64,000 bases of DNA from Fortiea contorta PCC 7126 (GTDB lineage: Bacteria; Cyanobacteriota; Cyanobacteriia; Cyanobacteriales; Nostocaceae). The stretch is taken from the NCBI RefSeq assembly GCF_000332295.1, contig NZ_KB235930.1:4553895-4617894 (forward strand), read 5' to 3'. The first letter of the stretch is position 1. Each line of letters opens with the position of its first letter. Both the position numbers and the translations under genes were made by a program. Shown piece after piece: positions 8,885 to 18,880 of the stretch. The notes beneath the pieces are model-generated. The model worked only from the letters and a program-made list of their open reading frames with translations, was not told the origin of the DNA and did not search any database.

Positions 8885-9061
8885 CTATTTGCTTCCCTCT
8901 TTAGTATCTTCTGAGACGGATAAACCTCTAATTAGTTCTCGAATTACATCCGTTGCTGGTCTACCAGTCTGCGAACAATATTGATCTAATTTTTCCGCTT
9001 CCTGTGCTGCGAGATTGACAGTTATGCGTTTAACGGCCCACTTTTTATTTGTCATTATCAT
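8885..9061 (-). CDS. Small ribbon-helix-helix (CopG-like) DNA-binding protein
   Basis: A short gene (58 codons from ATG 9061, or 56 from ATG 9055). The protein has the ribbon-helix-helix pattern: KRITVNLAAQEAEKL (a strand then helix 1) and GRPATDVIRELIRGL (helix 2). A short acidic tail follows. RHH dimers bind operators and are often autoregulators or antitoxins. No toxin gene is adjacent, so it is probably a stand-alone regulator. It lies between zds and a long AT-rich gap and is on the same strand as zds. I derived it by translating the minus strand directly. Confidence 0.75.
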   Translation of the reverse strand: MIMTNKKWAVKRITVNLAAQEAEKLDQYCSQTGRPATDVIRELIRGLSVSEDTKEGSK

Positions 9062-10674
9062 GCTAGTTGCTGTGTATTAACATCATTAAAGACATCGGAA
9101 CTTAAAAGGTGAAAAAGTTTAGATTATCGAAGTTAGTGTCAGAAAACCAGCAATGCCATTAATACTAAAATATTTATTTTGTCAGAAGTTCTCCATTTTC
9201 CAATAAAATATAAAAACCAAGCGTTATTTGTGACTGATGTGACAGGAAAAATAGCGCACACTCAGTGTTTAATAAAACTTACCTCAATGCAACTTTGAAT
9301 CAAAACGGAAAATTGAAGGTGATAAGTATTTGAACACAAATAAATATCACTCGTAGAGGACGGTAATAGAGAATGGGTCATAAGGCATAGGAAAAACACA
9401 GTTACATTTAATGATGTCCGCTTACTTAGATAAATTTGATCCTCAAAATTAACTCAATCAAGGTTTACGGAATTTTCTTTATCAAAAGCATTTGTTCTGA
9501 AGTATGGAGAGTGTTGAGCACAACCTCTGAAAGAGAGATTTGCTACGGCAACTGACAATTAAACAAGAGAATCATTAGCGTTGTGGAATGCTACCTTGTA
9601 AGTGCATTGCCTAATGTATATAAGTGATTATTCATCTATTTTAAAGTGCAAGTCAACAGGCGATCGCTCTAAATGCAAACATATTCTTGTCTGCATCTGC
9701 CTGTTATTATCCAATTGTTTACTTACAGAGCCGCTGAGTATAAGACTATAGCCTATGTGCTATTTTTTTCATAGACTTCTCCAGTACATTTGTCATTTTT
9801 TCTCTTAGCTTTCTAATTTATCTCCCAAACATCGGGTGCTGTCTTGCTGCAATTAATTACTATGACATTAATGTCTGAGTGTTTAACTTCCACCAATAGG
9901 AAGAGTTCAGCAGGTTTTGAGATTTTTATACTAAATATCTTCAAATATTGCCTTATTTCCATAGTTGTTAAACCAATATATTCTGTCAATTTGACAAGTT
10001 TACAAACAAGATTTTCAGGAAATTTAATTAATTATTAAATTGCCAGATTTGTTTTTAAAATCAAACTCTTAACAGATGAAACTGCGGTTTATTCAATCAT
10101 TATTTGTTTGTCCTTTTACACGTAAAAATTATTGTACACTCCCAGCTTTTTAGAGTGCATTTATTATAGCCATAATTAATAACCTTTAAATAATCTTCAT
10201 TCCCAGCCTAGATAATCAGATTATCCATTTTTTATAAAAAAATTACAAAGAAAACCTCAACATTATAAAATTTCGATAAACAATACTAGTATTTCCAGGG
10301 ATACTTAAGGCAAAAAATAACCAAAAAATATCAGACATTAATATCTATTGGCTGAAATTTTATTTAATCACTCATTGCAGAGATATTTTTGAGAGTTTTT
10401 GCTAAATTTTCGCAATTGAAACAGTCAAAATTCTCTTTGAAGAAATATGAAAACATCAATACTTCATAAAGTTTTGGCAAAGGAACTCATCGCTTGTTGT
10501 CAGCGAATATACACATATAGTGGATTTATGTGAAAATAGAGGCTAGGAATTAGGAGCTAGAAAAGAGGAATTTTTATACATTGTTGTGTATTCCCACGGA
10601 ATTTAGAGACGTTGCATTGCAAAGCCTCTACGAAGGTTTTAGGTATAGCCATGCTGGGGCTAAGACACAGATAA
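9062..10674. other. 1.6-kb AT-rich region without a convincing gene
   Basis: This is AT-rich DNA with scattered HIP1-like sites. The only ORF of note, at 9844-10038, lacks codon bias and any motif. Near 10600 there is a palindromic intergenic motif (GAGACGTTGCATTGCAAAGCCTCTAC). No tRNA or obvious structured RNA was seen. It may hold decayed sequence or small regulatory RNAs that cannot be seen by eye. Confidence 0.5.
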
Positions 10675-12312
10675 TTATTCAAATTGCAACTGAGGAATCA
10701 GCTGGAGAGTACCGATACCTAAATCCTTGGGTGAGAGCGATCGCGCTTCAAATACAGCCATCATGTCGCGCAGTTGGGGATTTCCCCTCGCAGCCCCCGT
10801 TAGTCCTTTAGCGATAATCAAACCGCAGTGGCCCTGAGTATTTTTACAACGCTGATTCCATTTTTTGCGTGCTTCTATATGGGTGGGATCATTATCTAGA
10901 AACTCACCAAATAAGAATAACTCACCATTTTGAGTTTGCAATAAACCCAAATCATAGCTATCACCATCATCAAAAGAATCGGCTCCAGGATTAAAACAAA
11001 TAGCTTTCAATCCGCCAGAAGCCTCGATATTTTCAATTACAGTTTTAGCCTTGGGACGGGAAGTTTGAATTAAAATTACAGGCAATCCGTCACCGACTTT
11101 TCTCATATCACCAATTTGATGATAGGTAACTCCTTGGTGGAGGTATTCTAGCATTTCCCAAGAAACTACTCCCAAGCTGAGAAACGAATCTTCCGGAATC
11201 AAATCATCTCGCAAAGAGCGAAACATCGGATTTGATGGATCAATAGCTGCTTCTTGGTCGCCTGCGCCTACCATTTCTTCTAATTCCGCTGCTAATTGCG
11301 GCATAGTAGAAACAGTCACAGATACTGATTTAGAAGCTTCTTCTACTAAATGGGGGAGAGAAATACGATAGCGACGGCTGACTTGGGGGAAAGAATTTGT
11401 ATAAAGTTGGCGACGGTGATCGCGGATAAAACGACTGAGGCTTTCCAAAGCTACAAAAACTATTAGCGCTTCTTCATCATATAAAACAGACCTGAGTCCT
11501 TCTAAAGGGTGGATATTACCAAAAGTTGGGTCAAGTTCTCCTAGGGGTAGATCGAGTAAATGGCTGGTATTTCTATCAAATTGGTCTGGTTCTTCAAAAG
11601 TCAAAAACAAGCAATCTTGTTTCAAGAAAGCTTCTTCTAAACGTCCTTCTGATTCCTCATTTCTTAAAACTGCAGCGCGAAACTGTTTGAGGGAATCTTC
11701 AGAACGATATAACAAAATTCCATATTCCATCCCCAGCATTCCCATGACTGAAGCATAGAGTGTACCCACATCCCATTTATTAATTTCTATAGATAAAATT
11801 TGCTGTTCCTCTAAAAATTCCCATGGTGCTGCTTGCCAAATAGCATAGGCTTTTTCTCGCAAACTTTGGGCATATTGTGGCGGTAAATCGGGAATTTGGC
11901 TATCAAGAATGTCGGAAAAAGAGCGGAACAACTCGTCAATTAAAGGCAATTCTGGTAAATAGTCAATAGCAATATCCAAGTCTTGTAAGACACCGCGTAA
12001 ATAAAATTGGATTTCGCGATCGCGCACGACAATTCTTTGGGGCCTGGCTGGTTTAGCAGGACTGTGGGGATGCTCCATGGCTCGCATTAAGGTACGGACA
12101 ACTGCTTCGGGCCCAGTTTCTGAGCTGACTACATCCATTCCGCGAACAATCCCTTGGGAGCCATCCACCCAAAGAATACAATCGCCCTTAGCCTCCAAAT
12201 CCTCAATGCTCTTTTGTGACGACGACAATGGACGACGATCGCCTTCCCACACAGAAGGAATTTGAGTTAATTTCTTCAACCGACGACTGGTAGAGCGATT
12301 AAAACTGGTCAT
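10675..12312 (-). CDS. Conserved cyanobacterial protein of unknown function
   Basis: A 545-residue soluble protein with no membrane helix or signal peptide. Early segments such as LEAKGDCILWVDGSQGIVRGMDVVS, and PARPQRIVVRDREIQFYLRG after it, look like an alpha/beta domain. The centre (residues about 125-230: YAQSLREKAYAIWQAAPWE then YASVMGMLGMEYGILLYRS) looks helical. The C-terminal third ends with RKKWNQRCKNTQGHCGLIIA. Long proteins of this composition are conserved in cyanobacteria as unknown-function families, and I do not assign a role. The gene stands alone and starts at ATG 12312. Confidence 0.75.
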   Translation of the reverse strand: MTSFNRSTSRRLKKLTQIPSVWEGDRRPLSSSQKSIEDLEAKGDCILWVDGSQGIVRGMDVVSSETGPEAVVRTLMRAMEHPHSPAKPARPQRIVVRDREIQFYLRGVLQDLDIAIDYLPELPLIDELFRSFSDILDSQIPDLPPQYAQSLREKAYAIWQAAPWEFLEEQQILSIEINKWDVGTLYASVMGMLGMEYGILLYRSEDSLKQFRAAVLRNEESEGRLEEAFLKQDCLFLTFEEPDQFDRNTSHLLDLPLGELDPTFGNIHPLEGLRSVLYDEEALIVFVALESLSRFIRDHRRQLYTNSFPQVSRRYRISLPHLVEEASKSVSVTVSTMPQLAAELEEMVGAGDQEAAIDPSNPMFRSLRDDLIPEDSFLSLGVVSWEMLEYLHQGVTYHQIGDMRKVGDGLPVILIQTSRPKAKTVIENIEASGGLKAICFNPGADSFDDGDSYDLGLLQTQNGELFLFGEFLDNDPTHIEARKKWNQRCKNTQGHCGLIIAKGLTGAARGNPQLRDMMAVFEARSLSPKDLGIGTLQLIPQLQFE

Positions 12313-12720
12313 AGAGTAAATTAATCAAAACAAGCATGATGTTCGTGACTTTTGGCAATGGCCAGCCTCGGAACTATTCTTCCTGGCTGTACCCTCTGTG
12401 AAGGGAGAATTGGTTACGGTTTGCTGCTACACAGTGAGTAGGATTGTGGGCGATGGCTCTCATGTCCCCCTTCCCTGGCTCCCCTGGTTGATGATGGCGA
12501 CTCAGGCTGCAGTGCAGCGAAAATTCCAAAAATATCGCATCTCTAATTACACCGAGTCTTTCAATTCTAGAATAAAAACCCATGGCTGCTTTTGACAGAG
12601 TGTTTACAATTTGGCAACTAGAGACATCAATGTCGCTAGAATTAATATAAAAACACTAAAGAGGCAATAAAAAGCCTGTACTGGGTATTGATCACACTAG
12701 TTAAGGACTGGAAACAGCAA
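12313..12720. other. 400-bp divergent intergenic region
   Basis: Two small overlapping ORFs on opposite strands occur here, but neither has a motif, and they are probably chance. The region should carry promoters for the flanking divergent genes. An AAGGA ribosome-binding site lies just before the ATG at 12721. Confidence 0.5.
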
Positions 12721-13077
12721 ATGACACAAGTAACTGCGCCTCAACAGAGCGGAATTATGTTGAGCGAAACCGCACTAAACCAAGTCAAATCCCTCCGGGA
12801 CAAACAAGGTAAAGACTTTTGTTTAAGGGTAGGAGTGCGACAAGGCGGCTGCTCTGGGATGTCTTACATGATGGACTTTGAAGATACCAGCAAGATCAGT
12901 CCTCAGGACGAAGTTTTTGACTACGACGGGTTTAAAATCGTTTGCGATCGCAAAAGCTTGTTATACCTCTATGGTTTAATGCTCGATTATAGCGATGCCA
13001 TGATTGGTGGCGGTTTTCAATTCACTAATCCTAACGCTAATCAAACCTGCGGTTGCGGGAAGTCATTTGGGGTGTAA
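12721..13077 (+). CDS. Iron-sulfur cluster assembly accessory protein (IscA/SufA family)
   Basis: A-type carrier that delivers Fe-S clusters to apoproteins. From ATG 12721 it has 118 residues. A TTG 33 bp upstream is in frame, but the AAGGA site favours this ATG. The three conserved cysteines are present: one in [16 protein letters not shown] and the terminal pair in [32 protein letters not shown] matches the beta-rich fold. The gene is far from the suf operon of this window. IscA and SufA of cyanobacteria cannot be told apart by eye. The TPR gene follows 66 bp downstream on the same strand. Confidence 0.92.
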   Translation: MTQVTAPQQSGIMLSETALNQVKSLRDKQGKDFCLRVGVRQGGCSGMSYMMDFEDTSKISPQDEVFDYDGFKIVCDRKSLLYLYGLMLDYSDAMIGGGFQFTNPNANQTCGCGKSFGV

Positions 13078-13143
13078 TATTGTCATTTGTGATTGAACAA
13101 CTGAACAAATCACAAATGACCAATATCTCATCACTGAATTAAT

Positions 13144-13566
13144 ATGACTCAAACAGTAGAATCCCTGTTTGATACAGGTTTAGAACGCTATAAAGCAGGA
13201 GATGCTGTTGCTGATTTAATTCCTGTATTTAAAGAAGTTTGCGATCGTGCTCCCAAAAGCAGTCCCGCTTGGACTTGTTTAGCTTGGTTGTATCTACTCG
13301 ACAATAAAGCCAACTTTGCTTATAAAGCAGCCCAAAAGGCAGTCAAGTTAAATCCTCAAGACCCGCAAGCTAGAGTGAATTTAGCCATCGCTATGCTAGA
13401 AACTGGTCAGAAAGGTCTGCGAGAACATGTAGATTTTGCCCAACAGTTAATTTTTGTCAACCCAGATTGGCGAGATGAAATCCTCAACAGCATCGAAGAC
13501 GGTTTAAGCAGAAAACCAGATTGGCAAAGTTTAGTCAAGATCAAAGGTTGGTTGTTTAATGAATAG
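13144..13566 (+). CDS. TPR-repeat protein
   Basis: A 140-residue protein of about three helical hairpins. The clearest tetratricopeptide unit is SSPAWTCLAWLYLLDNKANF followed by AYKAAQKAVKLNPQDPQARV and NLAIAMLETG. Such proteins are protein-binding scaffolds. There is no signal peptide. Its position directly after the Fe-S carrier gene on the same strand suggests co-transcription, but no functional link is proven. The end contains DGLSRKPDWQSLVKIKGWLF, a recurrent end in cyanobacterial homologues. Confidence 0.8.
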   Translation: MTQTVESLFDTGLERYKAGDAVADLIPVFKEVCDRAPKSSPAWTCLAWLYLLDNKANFAYKAAQKAVKLNPQDPQARVNLAIAMLETGQKGLREHVDFAQQLIFVNPDWRDEILNSIEDGLSRKPDWQSLVKIKGWLFNE

Positions 13567-13613
13567 CCGCTAGAACCTAGGGGTGAGGAACAAGCTCGCT
13601 CGACAATTCAAAA

Positions 13614-13667
13614 TAAATCTTTTTCACCCCTAATCCCCAGCCTCTAACCCTTAACCCCTAACCCCCA
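13614..13667. repeat. Heptamer tandem repeat (CCCCTAA/CCTCTAA)
   Basis: Units of CCCCTAA, CCCTTAA and similar repeat immediately before the ATG at 13669, leaving no normal ribosome-binding site for that gene. Confidence 0.7.
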
Positions 13668-13668
13668 G

Positions 13669-13923
13669 ATGAAAGATAAATTTTTAGGATGGCTAAACCT
13701 GATTTTAGTTGCTGATGTATTTCTAGTTTTATTCGGCTTTGGGTGGTTAGCGATCGCTGCAGTTGGTGACGCTTCTGGAGTAAACTTAGGTCTAGACTTG
13801 TGGCATCAATTATGGCAGCCCCTATTCAACCCAGCCATTGGTATTCTCATGGGTGGCGCCCTCCTCAGCGGTTTAATTAGTTGGATTTCGCAAAAATTCC
13901 CGCAATTTGGCAAAGGGGAATAG
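13669..13923 (+). CDS. Small two-helix membrane protein
   Basis: An 84-residue protein with two hydrophobic segments (about residues 9-31 and 55-72) joined by a polar loop (GDASGVNLGLDLWHQLW). It ends in a basic tail (SQKFPQFGKGE). No known domain is recognisable; similar short proteins occur in many cyanobacteria. The start ATG directly follows a heptamer repeat array. It converges with the epimerase gene. Confidence 0.65.
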   Translation: MKDKFLGWLNLILVADVFLVLFGFGWLAIAAVGDASGVNLGLDLWHQLWQPLFNPAIGILMGGALLSGLISWISQKFPQFGKGE

Positions 13924-13986
13924 AGAACGGTATTTCTATCCATACCCCTCGCCCGTGGGACTGCGCTCGTGGGACTTCGCGCAGTC

Positions 13987-14907
13987 CTATTTCAAAATTT
14001 CCTTGAGTGCTGATAGCAATTGCGGATATTGGTACTCAAACCCTGATTCCAAAGTCCGCTTGGGGATGACTTGTTGACCTTCTAAGACTACTTTGGCTCC
14101 GTCTCCTAAGAGGGCTTCCAAAGCGAACGCCGGAACTGGTAGCCAAGAAGGGCGACCCATAACTTGTCCCATTGCTTGCGCTAAATCTGCCATGCGAACG
14201 GGGTGAGGGGCGGTACCATTGTATACCCCTTCAATTTCTGATTTGGTTAAAGCTTGCAGAATCAGATTGACCAAATCGTCTAAATGAATCCAAGAAAACC
14301 ACTGGCGACCGCTACCAATAGGCCCACCAGCAAAGAGTTTGAATGGAGTAATCATTTTACCTAAAGCCCCACCCAAACCGAGGACAATACCCAAGCGGAA
14401 AATCACCAATCGGACACCAGCATCTTTAACTTTTGCTGCTTCCGCTTCCCAAGCTTGACAGACTTGGGCGAGAAAATCGTTGCCAGCATGGCTATTTTCA
14501 TCAAAGGTGGCTGTTTCACTGGTGCCGTAGTAGCCAATTGCCGAAGCATTAATTAACACACTCGGTTTAGGATTGGCCTTAACTATGGCTTCGACGATTT
14601 TTTGTGTACCTAGCTGACGACTATTGAGAATTTCCTGCTGATGTGCTGGTGTCCAGCGTTCCTCAGCGATGGGTTCTCCCGCTAAATTGACTACAGCATC
14701 ACAAAGAGCGATCGCATCTTGCCAAGAACCCGATACAGTCGGTGTATAAGCCAAAATTTCTACATTTGTGAAGGACTCGGAGGGAAAAACTCTCTGGGCT
14801 GAGGCGGTGTTACGAGTTAATACCAACACTCTATGACCTTCTTGGTGGAGTCGTTCGACTAGACGACTACCGACAAATCCTGTTGCTCCTGTAACTGCTA
14901 CTTTCAT
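13987..14907 (-). CDS. TIGR01777 family NAD(P)-dependent epimerase (YfcH-like)
   Basis: An atypical short-chain dehydrogenase/epimerase of about 306 residues. It begins with the Rossmann motif VTGATGFVGSRLVERL and continues with DAVVNLAGEPIAEERWTPAH, the family-typical INASAIGYYGTSE catalytic region (Y in YY; S in SAIG), and the end segment VPAFALEALLGDGAKVVLEGQQVIPKRT. The ATG at 14907 is preferred over an upstream GTG at 14913 because AGAGG lies 5 nt before it. The substrate is unknown; in plants and cyanobacteria such proteins are linked to plastid or cell-division roles. Confidence 0.9.
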   Translation of the reverse strand: MKVAVTGATGFVGSRLVERLHQEGHRVLVLTRNTASAQRVFPSESFTNVEILAYTPTVSGSWQDAIALCDAVVNLAGEPIAEERWTPAHQQEILNSRQLGTQKIVEAIVKANPKPSVLINASAIGYYGTSETATFDENSHAGNDFLAQVCQAWEAEAAKVKDAGVRLVIFRLGIVLGLGGALGKMITPFKLFAGGPIGSGRQWFSWIHLDDLVNLILQALTKSEIEGVYNGTAPHPVRMADLAQAMGQVMGRPSWLPVPAFALEALLGDGAKVVLEGQQVIPKRTLESGFEYQYPQLLSALKEILK

Positions 14908-15064
14908 CTGCACCTCTGCTAAATTGGTTATTTGTTATTGGTTATGTCCCCTAACGCCACTTGCAATGTGCTTCTTGACTATAGTCGAGGGGTGGCTCCC
15001 TCATTCGCCAAATTTTTTATAAATCTATAAGTGACTGGTCGTTTAGAGCCTTCAGTATTATAGG

Positions 15065-15445
15065 ATGGACGGATTGTTGCAAGCGCGTGGGGCTATTATG
15101 GCTCGCTATACCTGTTCATTCATCGTTTCTGTTCCCATTGACCATCTTCAAGAGTTGCTAATAGATTTACTACAAAACTGTGAATTGGATGTGCAATACT
15201 ACACAACCGATTACATCATGGCTCGTGAAATCCCTGGTAATGTTACTTTCTCTAAGTTAGTTACCGTAGAAGTACTGGTTGACAAATCAACAGCTACGGA
15301 AGCGGAAACACGGTTAAGTATTGTTGTGAAAAATGAAGAATTGCCACTCCAACTTCATAATCATTGTCGGCAAATGTTTGAATTCGTCAAACAGGCGATT
15401 GAACAAAGCCGCCATTGGAATTTGATAGAAAGTCTGGCGGGATAA
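15065..15445 (+). CDS. Conserved hypothetical protein
   Basis: A protein of up to 126 residues; an internal ATG at 15098 gives 115 residues starting MARYTCSFIVSVPIDHLQ and is equally plausible. The sequence alternates strands and helices: VSVPIDHLQELLIDLLQNC, then YTTDYIMAREIPGNVTFSKL, VTVEVLVDKS, LSIVVKNEELPLQLHNHC. It is soluble and has two Cys. It resembles a small alpha+beta sandwich conserved in cyanobacteria, but I cannot name it. It has a hairpin terminator downstream. Confidence 0.65.
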   Translation: MDGLLQARGAIMARYTCSFIVSVPIDHLQELLIDLLQNCELDVQYYTTDYIMAREIPGNVTFSKLVTVEVLVDKSTATEAETRLSIVVKNEELPLQLHNHCRQMFEFVKQAIEQSRHWNLIESLAG

Positions 15446-15643
15446 GTACTGCTACTTATACACATCAAACCTCTATAGTCAAAGATATTTCACGATTTTT
15501 AACTTGCTATTTTTGACTAGCGATTTGAGATTTTTGGGATTTTAGGTTCAGTCTTCACCCCCTGAGGGTGACGCCAACTCCTAATCCCAAATCCCAAATT
15601 CAAAACAGGTTGACTATGACAAAAACCAGCTAAATTTAGGTGC

Positions 15644-15669
15644 AACACGCACCAAATAGGCGTGTTTTT
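15644..15669 (+). terminator. Rho-independent terminator
   Basis: AACACGC and GCGTGTT form a 7-bp stem with a 9-nt loop, followed by a T run on the plus strand. It lies about 200 nt after the plus-strand gene ending at 15445 and overlaps the stop of the convergent FHA gene. Confidence 0.5.
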
Positions 15670-16168
15670 AGTCTTCTAGATCCTCAGTCATACCTGGATT
15701 TATCAGTGTAATATCATATTCACTAGAATCAGTTTGCCCTGGTCGTTGAGTATTTCTCAATAGATAATAGATGGCACGTACCTGAGGGCCAAAAACGATC
15801 TCGTCTTCATTTCTCAGATCGTGGTTGGGCATTTTGCGCCCGTTAACCATCAAACCGTTGGCGCTGGGTTTACCTTTGGCGTCGCCATCAACAATTCGAT
15901 AATAGTAGCTATGACTATTATGCTCTCGCGGCAATCTCACTAACGTGGCATGGCGACGAGAGACAAATTGTGACGCCAAGCGGATATTACAGTCTCTATC
16001 TCTACCGATGGAATAAACAGGTTCTTCTAGAGGAAATTCTTTACGACCTTGATCATCTTCAATAATTAGTAGATGGCTTTCATTAGTGTCTGCTGCCATT
16101 GATGTATTTTTGCTATGATCGCTTGCACTGTGATTAATTGAGATGTGTTGAATATCTTTTCCGGCCAT
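15668..16168 (-). CDS. FHA domain protein
   Basis: A 166-residue cytoplasmic protein with one forkhead-associated phosphothreonine-binding domain at about residues 30-140. The signature residues are visible: GR in YSIGRDRDCNIRL, the S.RH block in QFVSRRHATL, and the N.G.VNG block in SANGLMVNGRKM. FHA proteins read Ser/Thr kinase signals. The N-terminal roughly 30 residues are polar and probably disordered, and the tail is acidic (GMTEDLED). No kinase gene is adjacent. Confidence 0.92.
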   Translation of the reverse strand: MAGKDIQHISINHSASDHSKNTSMAADTNESHLLIIEDDQGRKEFPLEEPVYSIGRDRDCNIRLASQFVSRRHATLVRLPREHNSHSYYYRIVDGDAKGKPSANGLMVNGRKMPNHDLRNEDEIVFGPQVRAIYYLLRNTQRPGQTDSSEYDITLINPGMTEDLED

Positions 16169-16450
16169 TCTCGCGCACTAAAGTCTGTGTTACTGAATCT
16201 AAGGATGATTAAAATTCCATACTTTCACTGTCAGAGTAGAACAATTATGCTCTACTCTTTTAGCTACTTTAGCTCTTAGAGGAGCTTGAACAGGTTTTGT
16301 GAGACAAAACAAGTAAAGGTTTAAAGCCTGGCCCCTTGTGAGCGAAACAATCCTTGTCTCTCAAGGTAGGTAAAGACCCTGGCTCTTATGGGCGGCTTAT
16401 TTGTCCCTGTTCCCTTTAATATGAGATTGACAAAACCAAGATGAATTTGG

Positions 16451-18880
16451 TTAGATGACCTCAGTTTCGGAAACTGAAGGTTTTTGAGCCAATCGTCTTA
16501 ATAACACTGAGTTGCTGACAACACTAACTGAGCTAAAGGCCATTAATGCGGCGGCGCTAGATGGGCTAAGGACAAAGCCCAAGTTGGGTAACAAAACACC
16601 AGCCGCTAAAGGAATACCAATTGTATTATATGCAAAAGCCCAGAATAAATTCTGCCGGATTTTATTAAAGGTGGCACGACTGAGGTAAATTGATTCGACA
16701 ACATCGCTAAGATGATCGCGCATTAAGACAATTGCTGCAGTTTCCATGGCCACATCACTTCCTGAGTATAGAGCAATGCCGACATCGGCTTGGGATAAAG
16801 CTGGGGCATCATTGATCCCATCTCCCACCATCGCCACAACAGCTCCAGATTTGGCTTGTAATTCTTGGATGGCGGCGGCTTTCTTGCTGGGGGGGACACC
16901 TGCGATCACATCAGCACTATCTAACCCTAGTTGTTGAGCAATAGCACTGGCGGCTTCTGGGCGATCGCCACTCAACAACATTACCTTTAAACCCATCTGG
17001 CGCAATTTGTCAACCGTAGTTTGAGCATCTGGTCTGAGGGTATCAGACACAGCAATCAATCCGGCTAAATTTTCCCCAACAGCGACACCGACGATTGTTT
17101 TACCATCCCTCGCCAATTTCTCAGCCGTCTGTTGTGCAGTTTCACTGATAGTGATACCGTGCCAACTCAACCAATCCCAATTACCTAGGAGTACCCTCGT
17201 ACCTTCAACTACGGCAGATACACCCAATCCTGGCTCTGTGTAAAAATCTACAGCATCTGGAATAGATAGCTGTTGCCTTTGTACTTCCTGTTGAATTGCC
17301 TTGGCTAAGGGATGGTATGTGCCGCTTTCTACGGCTGCAGCTAGTTGTAAAATTGATTGTGGATCATTGTCTTTAACGTGCGATCCCTCCGCAATCAGCC
17401 AACAATCTGTAACCGTGGGATTACCCGTGGTGAGAGTGCCCGTTTTATCAAAAATGACAGTATTTAGTTGGTGGACTCGTTCTAAAACATCGCCCCCTTT
17501 GATTAACAGCCCGCGTTCTGCTCCTATGCCGGTACCGACAAGAATGGCTGTGGGTGTAGCTAGCCCCAAGGCACAGGGACAGGCGACTACCATCACCGCG
17601 ATCGCTAGTTTTAAACTCACCAATAGTGGGGAGGCTGGGAGAGAATTGTGGGCGCTATGGCTCATCATTTCCATCCCACCGGAAACGTTGACATCTGTCC
17701 AGATATGTGTACCTAGAAAATACCAAAAACCAAATGTCAACACCGCCGAGGCCAACACACCATAAGTAAAGTAACCGGCGACTGTATCTGCTAATTTCTG
17801 GATCGGGGCTTTACGAGTTTGGGCAGCTTCTACGAGGGCGACAATTTGAGCTAGGGTTGTATCAGCGCCAGTACGGGTAGCCTGAATAGCGATCGCTCCC
17901 GACTGGTTGAGAGTTCCGGCTGTGACTTGATCCCCCGGTTGCTTGATGACTGGTACTGCTTCCCCAGTCAGCATCGACTCATCCACGGTAGTTTGTCCAT
18001 AGCCAATCTCACCATCAACGGGGATTTTATCTCCTGGTAAAATTTGTAACCATTCCCCAACCCGCACTTGTTCGGCAGGAATCTCAACACTAACTGAGCC
18101 GACAATAGACTCTTGAGTGTGAATATTTGGGTGAGGAATCAATCTGGCTATTTGGGGCTGGAGCGCTAACAATTGCCTAAACGCAGCAGCGGCCCGACCT
18201 CTGGCTTGTTGTTCTAAAGTCCGTCCCAACAAAATAAAGCCCAACATCATCACAGGCTCATCAAAGAAGCACTCCCAACCCATTTGGGGAAACAGTAGAG
18301 CCACCAAACTAGCAACATATGCTGTCAGCGATCCCAAGCCAATCAGGGTGTTCATATTGGGACTACCGCGCCGCCAACCCAACCAACCATCTACTAAAAT
18401 TGGGCGACCAGGAATGATAATAGCGATCGTTGCTAGTCCGCAATGGAACCAAATGTTATTGAAAAATGGCAATAGTGAAGCGCTAATATTGCCAAAATGC
18501 CCGATCCCCGACAGCAAAAGCAGCACCAGCGCAGTTATCAACTGCTTGATAGCAGAGCGCATTTCTCGGCGTTGTCGTTCCTGTGGGTCTTCTAGGGCTG
18601 ATTTTTCACCTGCGGTACTATTTCGGGGCTGAGTTGGGAAACCATTTGCTGTCAATTGCTCTGCCAATACATCCGCATTTACCACACCAACTTCTGACTC
18701 AACAACTGCGACCTCTGTTGCTAAGTTCACACAGGCGCTTTTGACTCCAGGCTGTTGAGTTAGCTGTTTTTCTACTGCCTTGACGCACCCGGCGCACTTC
18801 ATTCCCCCAACATCAAGAATGATTTTTTCTGTCATGGGGATCAGTTCTAGAGCAAGCTTAGTTTTTGGAACAGGTTGCAT
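16451..18880 (-). CDS. Copper-transporting P1B-type ATPase (CtaA/PacS/CopA)
   Basis: A P-type ATPase of 809 residues (or 794 from the internal ATG at 18835, beginning MTEKIILDVGG). The N-terminal heavy-metal domain has GMKCAGC. The core contains actuator LTGEA, the transmembrane CPC of VACPCALGLATPTA, phosphorylation motif DKTGTLTTG, nucleotide-binding HP in TYHPLAKA, and hinge MVGDGINDAPALSQAD. CPC with DKTGT and a single HMA indicates Cu(I) transport. A Met/His-rich external loop (GGMEMMSHSAHNS) lies just before the CPC helix. In cyanobacteria CtaA and PacS bring copper to plastocyanin across cell and thylakoid membranes; by eye I cannot say which this is. Confidence 0.93.
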   Translation of the reverse strand: MQPVPKTKLALELIPMTEKIILDVGGMKCAGCVKAVEKQLTQQPGVKSACVNLATEVAVVESEVGVVNADVLAEQLTANGFPTQPRNSTAGEKSALEDPQERQRREMRSAIKQLITALVLLLLSGIGHFGNISASLLPFFNNIWFHCGLATIAIIIPGRPILVDGWLGWRRGSPNMNTLIGLGSLTAYVASLVALLFPQMGWECFFDEPVMMLGFILLGRTLEQQARGRAAAAFRQLLALQPQIARLIPHPNIHTQESIVGSVSVEIPAEQVRVGEWLQILPGDKIPVDGEIGYGQTTVDESMLTGEAVPVIKQPGDQVTAGTLNQSGAIAIQATRTGADTTLAQIVALVEAAQTRKAPIQKLADTVAGYFTYGVLASAVLTFGFWYFLGTHIWTDVNVSGGMEMMSHSAHNSLPASPLLVSLKLAIAVMVVACPCALGLATPTAILVGTGIGAERGLLIKGGDVLERVHQLNTVIFDKTGTLTTGNPTVTDCWLIAEGSHVKDNDPQSILQLAAAVESGTYHPLAKAIQQEVQRQQLSIPDAVDFYTEPGLGVSAVVEGTRVLLGNWDWLSWHGITISETAQQTAEKLARDGKTIVGVAVGENLAGLIAVSDTLRPDAQTTVDKLRQMGLKVMLLSGDRPEAASAIAQQLGLDSADVIAGVPPSKKAAAIQELQAKSGAVVAMVGDGINDAPALSQADVGIALYSGSDVAMETAAIVLMRDHLSDVVESIYLSRATFNKIRQNLFWAFAYNTIGIPLAAGVLLPNLGFVLSPSSAAALMAFSSVSVVSNSVLLRRLAQKPSVSETEVI

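Noticed and set aside
9844-10038. 64-residue ORF in the AT-rich gap
   Set aside because: Alternative start, no motif, composition like random AT-rich DNA.
12374-12595. Two overlapping ORFs on opposite strands
   Set aside because: They overlap almost fully and neither shows a domain or codon bias; probably non-coding promoter region.
16290-16400. Structured RNA or riboswitch between the FHA and copper ATPase genes
   Set aside because: Some repeated CTGGC motifs but no consistent pairing or known riboswitch core.
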